This document shows, piece by piece, positions 10,917-22,733 of a stretch of 64,000 nucleotides of DNA. The notes under the pieces were generated by a model that saw only the letters and a program-made list of their open reading frames with translations, had not been told where the DNA came from and searched no databases. This DNA is from Hysterangium stoloniferum (lineage: Eukaryota; Basidiomycota; Agaricomycetes; Hysterangiales; Hysterangiaceae), in contig WHVD01000058.1 of assembly GCA_015178975.1 (NCBI GenBank), positions 1 to 64,000 of the forward strand, given 5' to 3'. Positions within the stretch are counted from its first letter, which is position 1, and every line of letters starts with the position of its first letter. The translations under genes and the position numbers were made by a program.

Positions 10917-11677
10917 TGTTTCGACTGGAATTCCCGCTGGACTCCAGGCACTAACTTATACACACCTGCACCCTATACATACCAATTGTCAGTTTACCAG
11001 AATTCCCGCCAGACTCCATACATCAGACCTGTCCACATTCGACTTCATTACATTGTGTATCAGTCACCAGAATACCCGCCGGACTCTGTCCCTGTCTATG
11101 TTTGACCTCATCCCACACATCAGTCACCAGACCCCACTCAGAGAACCCATTATGGTTTATGATTTGTCACGATTCGGACTCTGCTCCGTTCTGTCCTGTT
11201 CCTAACACCGAATTTGGTGTTTACTTACCTTGCTTTATGTTTTGCTAGTTTCATTTTCATTATTACTGGATTTGGTATGTTATTCATTCCACAGTCTATA
11301 TAGTCTGGCAGATGTTGTACATACAATCCAGTCAGAAAATCAGCTTAGATTCTCCCCAGCAATCTAGTACATTTTCCACTATAAACTTCTCTTTGAATTA
11401 CACCACTCTCACGAGTTAAAGCCCACAGGCTCTGACGCATCTATCACTCAACCTCGGACTTATTTATCTCGACTCCCCGACCTCTTGACCCACGACCTCC
11501 AACCTACAACCCCTCAACCCACAAAATCCACCCGGATTCCCCAGGATTCCTGTCCACCTGTTTGAAATTGGACAACATGATCTTGCGAGGGTGCAGCCTA
11601 TAAGCTGAAGCCAAGTCCTACCAGATTTCCTGCAGGTTTCTCCGGAAACCTGCCATGTACGTACTGTACCCTTAACA
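10917..11677 (+). repeat. Family-B LTR (3' LTR of gypsy-2)
   Basis: Begins TGTTTCGACTGG and ends CCCTTAACA. It matches, in opposite orientation, the solo LTRs at 30563-31000, 31922-32626, 38587-39405 and 41107-41926, including GGTTTCTCCGGAAACC near the 3' end and the CATAAGCTGAAGCCAAGTCC box at about 11601-11622. The TSD partner is lost with the 5' end of the element. Confidence 0.85.
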
Positions 11678-11843
11678 ATTGGGCTGATGGTAGTCAGGAT
11701 GTGGATCAATTTAGAGGTATGATTAGAGATTACTTATAGAATGAGAAAGAAAGTAGAAGTAGTGTCACTACTATGAGAAAGGAATGGAATAGCTTTGAGA
11801 AATGCATTCTATTATGCTGAGTCTTATCCTTAAAGATTGGTTG

Positions 11844-12382
11844 TGTTACGACCTATTCCCAGATGTTTCAATATCCAACTTCTGACTTCCGACTTCTGAC
11901 TTCCGACCTCCAACTTCTGACCTCCAACTACGGAACATCATAGTTACCATATCTTCTGCATTCTTCCCTCGTTCTGCATTTGGTAATTTGTCTGTTGACA
12001 AGTATTCACTTATTTGTTTTATTATATTCCCGTTTTGGAATATTGTCTCCCCAATTCGTCTTGTTGTATTCCCATTTCAGAATACTTCCATTTCCATCTT
12101 ATTGTGGTCTTAGTTTGTAGTACAATAACGAGAAGACTTATATTAGTTTCCGCAAATTTGTACTTTACTTTAGATCTGATATCAACTTAGTTTCTTATTC
12201 CCTCTTCCATCTTTCTGTATGCTCAATATTTGGAACTCTTCGGAACTCTGAATATCCATATCTTCCATCATAAGTCTCACCTTTGAAATTAAGGACTTTT
12301 GAGTGTTTGCGTAGAGGCACAGCACATAAGCTGAAGCCAATGTCCTAACCCTATCTGATAGTTCCCGACACAGCACTTAACA
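11844..12382 (+). repeat. Solo LTR, family A, 539 bp, TSD GGTTG
   Basis: TGTTACGACC...CACTTAACA, flanked on both sides by GGTTG (11839-11843 and 12383-12387). It is a diverged copy of the gypsy-1 LTR. The C-to-T differences from the gypsy-1 LTR suggest CpG decay. The exact TSD shows a full element integrated here and was then removed by LTR-LTR recombination. Confidence 0.95.
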
Positions 12383-13309
12383 GGTTGAGTGCAAGCAAGC
12401 TTTGACTGTTTCAGTGTGAAGCTTTGCTCACAGTCAAAATATAAGTGCAGTGATGCAGATGTTATTGAGATAACACCCCAAACCAATACTTGCATTATGC
12501 AGGTGGTGGTTGTCAGGGTTAAAAGTGTCTTGCCTATTGTGACTATTACTGTACAGTTACAAATGTCACTGTTGTGGGCTTGTGGGCACTCATGTGCCCA
12601 CAAGCATACATGGACCTTTGCACTACTAAATGCAAGATATATCTTGTATTTGAAGTGAAGGAAAAATAATATAAAATATAAAAAAATTAAAGAATCAAAA
12701 TAATACTCAGTTCCCCTACAGAGTATTGTGCTGTTTGCAGCCTATCCTTCACACTCCAGTTCATGCATAGGTCATCCTGTACAAGGAGAGAGATAACTGC
12801 TTATGGCATGGAATCTAAGGCCTGGCAGGTTTCCCAGTCCTACACTATGTAGTTGGGAGTGACTACAGATGAGCTTAAGACTACAGAGCAAAGAAATAAA
12901 TGGAAATCAACATTAGTAGTTCAATTCCCTAGTAGTCCATGTATCAAATATTGAGAAGTATTTATCAGTGGTTGAAAGTATGTACTTAAGAGAAGTTGCA
13001 AAGAGAGGTCATCCTTGGTGAGTGAGTTTGAATTGAGGGTTTCGAGCATTGACTATGAAAATGCACAGCTGAGATGTTCTACAGTTGGATCACATGTTGG
13101 AGCTTCCCTGAGCAGCCAAGATGATCCCTAAACCTCAACTTGTACTGGTTTGCATATGGGGATTAAGGGGTAAAAGTCTCTGCTTTAGCACCTAGTGCAC
13201 CTAGTGCACCCACAAGTATACATGACACTTCAAACTAGCTATAGAGTAAGATATTTGAAGAATATCTTAGTCAAAATATATCAGAGAAAAAATATTAAAC
13301 TAAGTGTAT
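12383..13309. other. No gene; contains an 11-bp inverted repeat
   Basis: No coding pattern is recognised. An exact inverted repeat, CTTGTGGGCAC (12579-12589) and GTGCCCACAAG (12594-12604), has a 4-base loop. A related sequence, GTGCACCCACAAGTATACATG, recurs at about 13206, so the stretch may hold two ends of one small, diverged element. Confidence 0.4.
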
Positions 13310-13944
13310 TGAATATCCCCCAAGAAGGGAGGTGAGAAGAAGAGGAAAGCATATACCATCTCCCTCACAGGCTTTGACCACTTCCATCTGACCCCCACCC
13401 AGATGCTGCTGCTGCAAGTGCTGTGACATCATAACTGCCCCAGACATTGAAATCAGCACCATGGGCAAGAAGGGCTCAACCACATCAATGTGACCCCTAG
13501 ATGCTGCTGTCACAAGAGCTGTGCCATAATGACCTCCCTAAACATTGGGATCAGCACCATGGGCAAGGAGGGCCTGGACCACCTCCATGTCACCCCAGGA
13601 TGCCGCCACTGCAGTGCCATCATGATCTCCCTGGACATTGAGATCAGTGCCATGAAAAAGGAGGGCCTGGACCACATCAATGTGACCTCCAGATGCTGCT
13701 GCTGTAAGTGCTGTGCCATAATGACCTCCCTGACATTGGGATCAGCCCCATAGGCAAGGAGGGTCTGGACTGCTTCAGTGTGACCCCCAGATGTTGCCAC
13801 TGCAAGTGCTGTGCCATAATCACCTCTCTGGAAGCCCAAAGAATATTTGAGTGGCAAGCTTGATGCAAACAGTAAACTCACCAATGCTGAGAAGCAATGA
13901 TGAAAGGACACCAACCTTACCTGTGGTGTGATACCCCCAGTCAC
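13310..13944 (-). pseudogene. Ankyrin-repeat gene remnant
   Basis: The minus strand encodes at least four degenerate ankyrin units spread over shifted frames. The clearest is DYGTALAVATSGGHTEAVQTL with LLAYGADPNV (about 13760-13850). Further units are recognisable as TAASRGHIDVVEPFL and WRWSRPSLPMVLIPM-type out-of-frame readings of the same repeat. Each shows the GTAL..A..GGH...V..LL.HGAD.NV pattern. Repeated frame changes between units show that it no longer encodes a protein. It is probably a fragment of the NACHT/ankyrin or ankyrin-only proteins common in mushrooms; nothing in the sequence gives a partner domain. Confidence 0.8.
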
Positions 13945-14560
13945 ATGGCTAACAAGTGTCCTCTCAATACAATAGCTTGTGCTGCTAAAGTGGACAAGTC
14001 CTTGGAGTCAGTGAAGCTGATGACCAAGACAAAACAAGTGTAAGCAACCTTCAGACCTCTACACATGCTGAGGGTTGCATTGGATCCCCCTGTGCCCCTG
14101 AGGATTTTTATCTCATTGCATCTGCTCTTTCCAATATAAACTCCCTTGTTGTTACACTAACTTCATTGTTACACTAACTTCAGACCCTATTCCTTCTAGT
14201 TTTCAAGCTTTGATTGACTCTGGCTTGACTCATTGTTTTATAGATTGTAAGCCTGGCACCCCAGTCTTACTCATTGTCCTTTTGTTCCACTCCCTTGTTC
14301 CACTCCCTTTGTCCTACCATGTGATCACAGCATATAAAGCCTAGGTAGTTTTCCTTCTCTTTCCTTACCGTACGCTGCAACATCCTGTATCTCGTCTCAG
14401 TTCTAGACAATACACCGTGGTCCTGTCAACTTGTGTGACCGCCAGTGATCCCAATTGACGACGGGATTACATAGATACTGTTTTCTTGGCTACTCCATTC
14501 CATCCATATCTCCCTTATTGGTGCTCATCCCTTTCTACATGATAACAAGGTAAATGGATC
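13905..14560 (+). pseudogene. gypsy Gag zinc knuckle and protease fragment
   Basis: Plus strand: WCDTPSHMANKC (about 13930-13965) resembles a Gag zinc knuckle with its first Cys lost. Downstream, FQALIDSGLTHCFID (about 14200-14245) is the retropepsin active-site region seen in gypsy-1 as [13 protein letters not shown]. Several stops lie between. The protease is split by the solo LTR at 14246-14471. No RT follows, so only a piece of the element remains. Confidence 0.7.
14246..14471 (+). repeat. Small solo LTR, 226 bp, TSD TAGAT
   Basis: Begins TGTAAGCCTGG and ends GGGATTACA, with exact TAGAT at 14241-14245 and 14472-14476. It contains a TATA-like CATATAAAGC (about 14331) with a pyrimidine-rich stretch after it, as expected of an LTR promoter. 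It interrupts the protease fragment. Confidence 0.88.
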
Positions 14561-15449
14561 CAGAATATTCTGTGAAGCAAAGGAACAAAGGTCATCACTG
14601 TGAGCCTTTGTTCTGACCCTGTATGAGTTTCCAGCTATACCCCAGAGACCAACCTTCTGATGATCCTGGGAGTAAGGGACAGATTAGCTAGTGGTAATAC
14701 AGCCAGGACTATGATGCGCTTATTATTCCAACAACTTCCAGAGATCATTGATTTTAAATTTGAGTAACGAAAGTTCGGAGTGTTTGGTTACTGAACCAAC
14801 TCTTAGTGAACTGCATCATAGGACTCGCTGTACACTAGGAACGAGCTTCATCTATTCAGCTCTGTTCAAAAGCTTCCAAAGCATTGCGAATAATAAAGGT
14901 CCGCCTCAGGAAAGTGATGGTGTGATGTGTTGGAAATTTCTAGCTTCAGTATGGTATCAAAATGGTTGAGCAATATTATACGCACAATGCAGTGGTTAAA
15001 TCTTAGCCCTTTTCCGAGAAAAAACTCATACTTTCACTCGATTTACTGTAAATATGAATAAAGTACCAACGTACCACCCCGATAGCATTCACACTCATCT
15101 AAAAATCAGGAACTGCTGGCAAGGCTGCATCGGGTTTAAGGAATCTTGCGGTCCCACATGTTAACCTGCGGCACTTTTGTTGATATTTACACCATATTTC
15201 CTCATATCGGGTTCAATATTTTAGCTCTAGGACCCAAAGCGAAATCGAAAATTCTTCGACCCAAAATGACCGAGGTGCAGTCAACTTTTTCCCTGCGGAT
15301 ATGTATATATATAATGAACTGGTGTTTGTTCCGGAAACTTCAAGTTGACCTATGATAAGGGACTGCTACTAGTGTGGACCAGCACTGCTGGAAACCTCGT
15401 AAGGCCGGCGGGCATCAGGGATTTGGGAATGTCTAAACCCATTATGTAG
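14561..15449. other. No feature recognised
   Basis: Short open frames only, none with a recognisable domain or codon pattern. It could be degraded intergenic DNA or old transposon sequence. Confidence 0.4.
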
Positions 15450-15622
15450 ACTCCCGAGCCTCTCTAGACTCCCTAGATCTATAGTAAACTTTTATACCGA
15501 CTAGTAAATAAGGATCTCGCGAAAGTAGTGTTTCTAGCCGAGCTAGCTCTCCTAGATGGCTCTAGACAATATAGACACATACTTACTGATCTTCCCACTT
15601 TCCTGATGGGTCGTTCCAGAAA
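15450..15622 (+). repeat. Left copy of a ~150-bp inverted repeat
   Basis: The segment from CTCCCTAGATCTATAG through CTTCCCACTTTCCTGATG is the reverse complement, with scattered differences and one short indel, of 18729-18890. Shared landmarks include TTTATACCGACYAGTAAAT, TCTAGCCGAGCTAGCT and TGGCTCTAGACAATATAGAC. It is either the terminal inverted repeat of a 3.4-kb DNA element or one of two oppositely placed short elements. Confidence 0.85.
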
Positions 15623-16062
15623 CTGGAGCGAATTCTTCCCTTCGTCTCCAATAGGTAGGCAGTTGGACAAATGTTAGCCTTCGACGAAGTAGGTCTCATC
15701 CGCGCGCATGATGTCAGTGAGATCGGCTGGGAGTGACACCAGAACTAAATCTATTCATACACGTGGAGTATATACAAATTCAATAGAAGTGACTTGATCT
15801 CACAAGCCATTATTCCTCGTGCTCATGTTCTCGTTCTGCTCTGGCATTGGACACAATGGCAGGTGCCTTAATCAACTGCTATTAGCAACCAACAACATTG
15901 ACATGGGTGGATCCCACTGGTGCCAGTGTCACTGTAACTGCCAAGCTTGAGCGCTATGCCGCACTTCCGGTGGAGGCTCAACAGCTGAACAACTCAAGAA
16001 CGAGCCATCATGAGCCATGCCACTCCGTGTTTTCTTCCTCTCTGTCGTGAATCCTGCTGGCC

Positions 16063-17131
16063 ATGGAATTTTCAAGAGTTTCTTTGCTGGTCATTTTTTT
16101 CTTCTTCACATTGGTTCAGTCTAAAGGTGATCACTCGAATGTATAATGCCGTTTACACCTTCCGAGATCTGCAATGATTTTAACCTCCTGTACAGACCAT
16201 GCACACCTCCCCTAAACAATGCCTAACGATGTCAGTAAATGTCAATGAGACATGGTGGAAGCCACTGCAGAATCCGTGTGACCTGTTGCATAAACTACCA
16301 AATCATGTTGATTTGAGCTGTTGTATGTGCTTCTGTAAAAAAGACTGGCCACCATGTTAAAAAGCCCCCCTGCAATTATGCGAATAGGTGCACAGCAGCA
16401 TGTTTCATCCTCAAACAAGTGCCAAGATTGCGTACTAAGGACCTACAACATTATGGCAGCATGTCAAGCATGTAGTCAATTTAACAATTCAACTCCACCT
16501 GATCCAGACGCGCTGAATGTCACGACGTACGTTGACCTTTTAGCTCCTTCAGCATTTGTTGATTACGTTTCTATATTTTCGCTTTCCCTTCACATAGGCT
16601 AAAATCGTGGATGAATGGCATGAAGGAAACAGCCAGTGAACGGAAAGAGTGCGTATTTCCCCTCCCAATAATCATATTACGATACTCAGCGTTACCCTTA
16701 TGCAGACTGAAATCCTTGCATCTTCCGCCGTGGGCAAATGCAACGGTTACCAATAATAATAAGTTCAATCCTTCCGAGGCCCTTCGATGTTAGCCGCTCC
16801 CATTATCGCCTATTCCTTCATCCAACTCATCGTTGTAACAGTGGCCTCTGATTTTGACTTTCAAAGTTCGTCAAAATCTCACCATAATAAGCATAATGGA
16901 AGTACTTCCTCTGGGATGTCCAACGTCGACGCGTCGATGCACGGCCCTGCCAGCCATCCCAATGCTGGCGCCATAGCCGGGGGCGTGATAGGCGGCGTCG
17001 TCTTCATCGCGCTCGTTGTTGTAGCCTCCTTTATCATTTGTCGCTGCCGACGAAACCGAAAGCGCCGCATCCCCCCGTCGCGCTGGTCGGGGATATCCCC
17101 AAGTATGTATGGGGACGCTGTCAGTGTGTAG
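16063..17131 (+). CDS. Putative secreted-start, single-pass membrane protein (multi-exon)
   Basis: The candidate start (16063) gives MEFSRVSLLVIFFFFTLVQS, a good signal peptide. A Cys-rich ectodomain exon has CQDCVLRTYNIMAACQACSQ (about 16420-16480). Canonical introns follow at 16527-16597, at 16650-16703 (GTGCGT...TGCAG), and at about 16788-16839. They join LPPWANATVTNNNKFNPSEA to the last exon. That exon has a Ser-rich stalk, a Gly/Ala/Val transmembrane helix (AGAIAGGVIGGVVFIALVVV region), and a basic CRCRRNRKRR stop-transfer, ending ...GDAVSV at 17131. The layout resembles fungal plasma-membrane stalk proteins. The exons between 16127 and about 16390 are not resolved and contain apparent stops, so the gene may be damaged there. 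Confidence 0.6.
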
Positions 17132-18728
17132 ATCAGATGTGGCTGCTTGATGCTACATGCGCGCTTTTGGCGAGTCCAAAGGTGACTATAGGTTTGATAT
17201 CTATTTCGTCTTATGTATAAATACGACATACTAAACATCGTATGTATCTAATGTATATCTGCATACCCCGCAACTGTCGGCGCTATCAAGCCAGTCGATG
17301 ATTCATGGAGTCACGGGAGGGCTGCTAGGCTACATTGTCCTCACTTATAACAGACGTACCACAAAATCATAATAGTAGTATTGTTCAACCCCGGAGCGCT
17401 ATCCAAAGAAAACTAACACATCATCAATGAGCAGGAATATTATCGGTGGTCATGATTTGCCGGCGTCTCCTGGCTTGATATATGCTATCATTTTTGACTG
17501 AGACATGAACGACAATTCGGCACGCGTGGGTTCATCAATAAATCCAAGTGCATACTGCTAGTGGTAAATCGGTGGCACCAAGGATATGGCTTGCTGTGTT
17601 GGCGTGGTATGACCATTCAGGTCAAGCTAATGAATTTTCAGGGTTATGACATCTAAGTCGAGGATCAGGTTTTTTCTCAAGCACATGCACGCGCCTGGGC
17701 GCTATGCATCGATTGCCTGCTGCAACTTGATCATGGCTCTCTCACTATTGGTCATGCTCTAGTAGCCATCGTTGCGACATGTACTGATTGATTGATGGGT
17801 TCTAGTGATAAATGCAGGCAAAAAGAAGTTGCGTCTAAAAGTTTAATTACACCCTAAATGATTTACCTAGGCATGAATTATGTTTTGTTGCTGACTTGTG
17901 CTGCCAAGTCTGGCCAGTGCATGTGAGTCTTGATCTTCTGCCGGTCATACAGGGGAACATACATGGGGAGGGTTAGGGTTTATCAACTCATTCCTCCAGC
18001 CTGAATTAAAGAGGTGACAAACTCTCAGGATTGGTACCATGAACTATTAAGTCAAATTATAAGATATTCTTGTTCTCAATAGTCAGATGGTGACTTTCCA
18101 CCCCCCTTTGACAATGTTTACTCAATAAATTAAATGTAACAGAGGTATCAGAATGTATCGAAATTTTGCAGCGGGCCAACACCCACCTTGGGGGAATTCA
18201 CCCTAGAAGGTCTTCTAAACTGCCTTCAAATAAGTTCCTGACTATGAAATAAAATTTAGTTCTGAAAATTTAGTAAACATTGCGTTATTCATATGATACC
18301 TACGGGATAGGAGTATAATTGTAGATCTCGTGCCGGTGGTTAAACATTTAATGCCGATGTCGAACCGTATCGGACTCTAAATCTGCTATGCTATCGATGA
18401 TAGGTTCCAGTCAACATGAGGCTGGGATCGTGGCATCCAGCGGATCGGTCGATGATCTCATTTGTCACCAAGTAGACAGCTGACTACAAGTTACGGTGTG
18501 GGCTCAACCCCTAAGAATCGCCGTTGGCCAAACGGAAGTGCACGTGTCAATCGGGGGTGGGCTTTTCCTGTTTAGGATTGTCATGCGATGTGGGGGATGT
18601 ATTCAATTTTCGTTATGTAAGTAGTCACACCGTGCGATAGGTTGTATCTCGGTCAGAATGCGATTAACATCATTCTGTCTATTATATTATTTTACAACCA
18701 GACAAAATTTTTGCCATCGACTTTCCAC
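17132..18728. other. Intergenic, no feature recognised
   Basis: No open frame with a recognisable domain, RNA gene or transposon coding sequence. Base composition is mixed. The 3' untranslated region of the membrane-protein gene is presumably in the first few hundred bases. Confidence 0.4.
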
Positions 18729-18890
18729 ATCAGGAAAGTGGGAAGATCAGTAAGTATGCCGTCTATATTGTCTAGAGCCATCTAGGAGAGCTAGCTAGCT
18801 CGGCTAGACACACTAGATCCCAATTTACTGGTCGGTATAAAAGCTTACTATAGATCGAGGGAGGCTAGGGAGGCTAGGGATATAACATAT
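18729..18890 (-). repeat. Right copy of the ~150-bp inverted repeat
   Basis: Reverse complement of 15450-15622. Here the GAGCTAGCTAGCTCGG palindrome is longer by four bases, and the left copy has an extra CGAAAGTAG segment. The outer ends are CCTCCCTAGCCTCCC-like in both. No TSD could be fixed. Confidence 0.85.
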
Positions 18891-19431
18891 AATGAGACTA
18901 CATGTAATAACACATAATTAAATGAGTCGACATGGCTGAGCGAGAAGGGTGTTGTGCAATAAATATAAATAGCATCGTAGATAAACTTGAAGATTTTTTG
19001 TATCTAAATAAGAGAAAAAAATAAGCTAAAGAACTACGGATCTTTGAAATAAAGGGAGTATGCTCTGAGCCCTCATACGGAAATATTGATCTATCCTAAT
19101 TTATGCACCATCTTGACGAAATTCAGGGAAAACTTGACTATATCAATTCCTTCCAATGTATGTATTTCCTGCACAGAAAACACAAGAATGTAATAACTTA
19201 TTATATCAAGTGTTCTCTGGCCCAAATAGACTATCAGGCAATATACTAGCTTGTCTCCGAGGCAATCATTTCCTAATGGAAATTATCTTACCAATATTTC
19301 CCTCGCTGGTAGATAGTTCGGCGCCTAACCCTAGACACCTACCCGCCGGCGCCTAACCCATTCAGCCACCACTGTGACGGTTGAGCCAAGTTACATTCAC
19401 TACTCTTACCTTTTACTGTTCATCTTTCATC
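18891..19431. other. Upstream region of VPS33, no feature recognised
   Basis: AT-rich, no coding pattern. The last ~100 bases precede the VPS33 start and include pyrimidine-rich CATCTTTCATC directly before the ATG, a usual context for fungal transcription and translation starts. Confidence 0.4.
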
Positions 19432-22313
19432 ATGCCCGCCTCGACTATAACGACGACCACGCACGACGACCGCGCCGACATGCTCGACACGTCCCTCCTG
19501 AAAGAGCTCGCGCGCCGCTCGTTAATTGACGTGCTGAACTCCGTGAATGGCCCGAAGACGCTTGTGCTAGATCCGTCGATTGCGGGGCCGCTGGGGCTGG
19601 TCGCTGAGGTGTCGTTGTTGAAGGTGGGTACAGGTCAGGAGTGGGGGGGAGGCTGGGATTTTATTGCTATTATCCTTTATTTGTATTGTTATATCGATCT
19701 TATGTTTTCAATTTTTACTTTTTTTTTTTTTGGAATGGGGTGTGCTCATGATGTTTTTTTCTTTTCTTTCAGGATCACGGCGTCGATAAGATGTTCTGGC
19801 TCGAATCCGGCCCTCTCACAGCCTCGACCGTGAACATCGTATACCTCTGCCGTCCACTTATCAAATACGTCAAAATCGTCGCAGGTAGGTAGCCCTAATT
19901 ATAATGCATAATGCACACACACTCCCTCATCCCATTCCCAAATCCAAAATCTAAATGCACGCTCCGACCCTTCATCCTTTTCCCGTGTCCCGTTTTTCCC
20001 TGACTAAATCTCATCCGTATGCCCTGAGAGACCAGATCAAGCGGCACATCCAGTCCCCGACGAGCCAGCGCCACACGTACACGCTCTTCCTCGTCCCGCG
20101 CGTCTCGACGCTCGCGACGCGGATATTGGAGGAGGAAGGCGTGCTAGGCGAGCTCACCGTCGCGGCGTATAACCTGCAGTTCATCCCGCTCGAGGAGGAC
20201 GTCATTTCGATGGAATACGAGGGCGCGTTCAAGGAAATCTGGGTGGTGAGCCGTCGTTCTGTTCCCCCTTCTCTCTGTGTGTGGTGTTTTGTGTGATTTA
20301 TGGGATTGTGTGTGAGGTTGTTTAGGACGGCGATGAGACGGCGATATATGATTCGGCGCAGGCACTCTTGACGCTGCAGAGGGTTTATGGGATGTTTCCG
20401 CGTATGGTGGGACAGGGTGATAAAGCTGCGGTGAGTGGGATAAGGCTCGTCTAGCCTTGTGCGATGCGCAGTCCTGCGTACATTGGCATTGATTCGCTGA
20501 TCACACCCAATGTGGCATTCTTCTATAGCGGCTCATCCGTCTCCTCAAGAAGGTCCCCTCGCAGACCCATACCCCGCAACTATCACAAACATCCTCGGAC
20601 AAGATCGACGCGTTGATTGTGCTGGACCGCCAGACGGACCTGCTGACCCCGCTTCTGACCCAGTTGACGTATGAAGGGCTGGTCGATGAGATGCTCGGCA
20701 TAAAGAACAGTACGTGCTCATAACGCCTGCTTTTATCGACCTGCACCCCGGGCTGAGGCATACCACCTCTACTACTACAATCTGAACAGCCAACGTCGAA
20801 GTCCCTGCGTCGCTCCTCGCCCCGCCGACTAACCCCGATCCTGGCGCCACGGCAAGCTCGAGCCCTAGCGCGGGTGCGAGCGCAACAGGGCTGTCGAAAG
20901 AAGTCAAGGAGAAGAAGAAGAAGCATCCATTGACGGCGGGGACAGATCCGCTGTTGAGGGAGCTGAGGGATCTGAATTTTGCGCATGTGGGGAGGAAGTT
21001 GAGTAAGATTGCGAGGAGGTTGGAGGAGGATTATAAGGTGTGTGTGGTGGGTTATTTTATGAGGAGGAGCTGAGTGAGTGCTGTGTTATAGAGTAGGCTG
21101 AAGGCAAAGACTGTGGCGCAGCTCAAGGTCTTTGTGGGGAAGTTGGGAGGGTTGCAGGGTGAACATCAATCGTTGAAGCTCCGTATGTTGTTGCTTCTTC
21201 GTTGATGAGGATAATATCTCACTTTGAATTTACGCAGACACTGGTCTATCCGAACTCCTTGTCCCGCTGACAAGAACGGATATATTCAACTCATCACTTG
21301 AGATTCAACAAAGTAGCTACAACTAACTGTTGGTATGCCCCTAGCCAAGTTTGACTAACCAGCCTTGGCACAGACCTTCTCTCCTCATACGACATTCCGG
21401 CACAACTGAGCGCCATTGAAGACCTCATCGCGCAAGGGGCGCCTCAAAATACGGTGATGCGCCTTATTTGCCTCGCCTCGCTCACATCTGGCGGTATCAA
21501 GCCCAAAGTGCTCGAAAACCTCAAACGCGAAGTGCTCCAGTCGTACGGGTACGACCGGCTCCCGCTCCTGTTGAATCTGGGATCATCGCCGTGCTCCCTG
21601 TTCACACCCTCAAACAGCCCCGCTCTGAAATTTCCCTACACACAAGTACGGAAGCAACTGCGCTTGGTTGTGGAGGAGAGTGATCCTGTGGCTGCCGCAG
21701 AGGTGGATGCAGGGCGGGCGGAGGACCGGGATTTGTCGTATACATACTCGGGATACGCGCCCCTGAGCTGTCGCTTGGTTCAGTGTGTTGCGCAGAAAGG
21801 GGGTGTACTCGCGTTGCCTGTGGGGAAGAGTGGCGTCGGCAACGGGGATGCCGGTGCCGGGGCGGGGGCCGAGGACGGCAGGGTGCGGGCGCATCCGATT
21901 ATGGGCTGGAAGGGATTCGAAGATGTAGTGGGATTGTTGCCTGGCGAGACAGTGGACGAAGTGGGGGATGGAGACGGTGAGCCATGTACGTGTGCCTGTC
22001 CTTGTGGATTCGTGTGATTTGGGTTCGGCGATTGCCGAATGGCTGATGATTGGTCTAGCTCCTATTCGTGGTAGCCTGTCTCTTGGTGGGACGCATGCGA
22101 CGACGACGACGGTTGTGTTTTTCCTGGGCGGGTGTACGTTTAGTGAGATCGCGGGGATGAGGTGGATGAGTCGGCAGACGAAAGGTGTGTTGGCAGCTGG
22201 GTGGTTGCTGTCGGTGTGGTGCTGACTGGGTGATGATAGGGCGCCGATACCTGATAGCGACGACTGGGATGATGAATGGAAATGGAATGATGGATGGGTT
22301 CAGGGGGACATGA
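19432..22313 (+). CDS. VPS33: Vacuolar protein sorting protein 33 (Sec1/Munc18 family)
   Basis: Vps33 is the SNARE-binding subunit of the HOPS and CORVET tethers that drive fusion at the vacuole and late endosome. Eleven exons give 676 residues: 19432-19623, 19773-19884, 20031-20245, 20326-20430, 20529-20709, 20790-21037, 21092-21182, 21238-21312, 21374-21985, 22059-22184 and 22240-22313. All ten introns have GT/AG ends and all phases agree. Recognisable Sec1-family blocks are [54 protein letters not shown] (the most conserved signature), [29 protein letters not shown], and [18 protein letters not shown] near the C terminus. A Lys-rich low-complexity linker ([11 protein letters not shown]) sits before the second half. 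Length is normal for the family. The gene looks intact. Confidence 0.95.
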
Positions 22314-22733
22314 TGATGACGTGGCTTATCGTGCAAGTCGCGCGAGCTCGGTCGGTGCCTGTGAAATGGCGGGAATTCGATTAATTACCCATGGCTATAT
22401 ACGCTGTGCCCGGATATGACGACTCTATTCGAGGAAAATTATTTTTTGATAAGAGATTGTGGGCGGACCTTTTTAACTAAATTTGTCTCGGCTATTTTTG
22501 TCCTTATGAAACTCAAACTGTAACAATTCCTCCCGAGTACACTATATCGTATATTCTTAATACTACCTTACTAACCACATCTACCCGTGTCCCCACTCAG
22601 CCTATACTGCGGGCTGTACACCCTTGGCCATGAGGCAAGTCACAGTCCATTCAGCCTATGTCCATACATACCATGCCGTACACACATTCTCGCTAACTTC
22701 CCTTCTCTCTCTTCCAGCTCTGCCACTCTCGTC
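22314..22733. other. Intergenic between VPS33 and the hypothetical gene
   Basis: 420 bases with no recognised gene. CTTCTCTCTCTTCCAG (about 22702-22717) looks like a splice acceptor just before the chosen start of the next gene, so that gene may have an upstream non-coding or short coding exon. Confidence 0.4.

Larger units (their letters stand above)
5135..11677 (+). mobile_element. gypsy-2: 5'-truncated chromodomain gypsy element with antisense gene and 3' LTR
   Basis: The element starts inside the protease (GHNWLTHYNPLIDW at about 5155), so gag and the 5' LTR are missing. Pol runs to the chromodomain at about 8650-8760, followed by a ~1.4-kb 3' region holding an antisense spliced gene. 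A polypurine tract, AAAGGGAGGG (10904-10913), stands just before the family-B LTR at 10917, so this LTR is the element's 3' LTR. A 307-bp insert (8002-8308) and a 720-bp solo LTR (8798-9517) interrupt it. The coding part is CpG-poor, with Arg-to-Cys/Trp and CGA-to-TGA changes, so it is an old copy. Confidence 0.85.

Noticed and set aside
14748..15670. Short open frames of 60-75 codons between the gypsy fragment and the inverted repeat
   Set aside because: No domain, no conserved splice pattern, length expected by chance.
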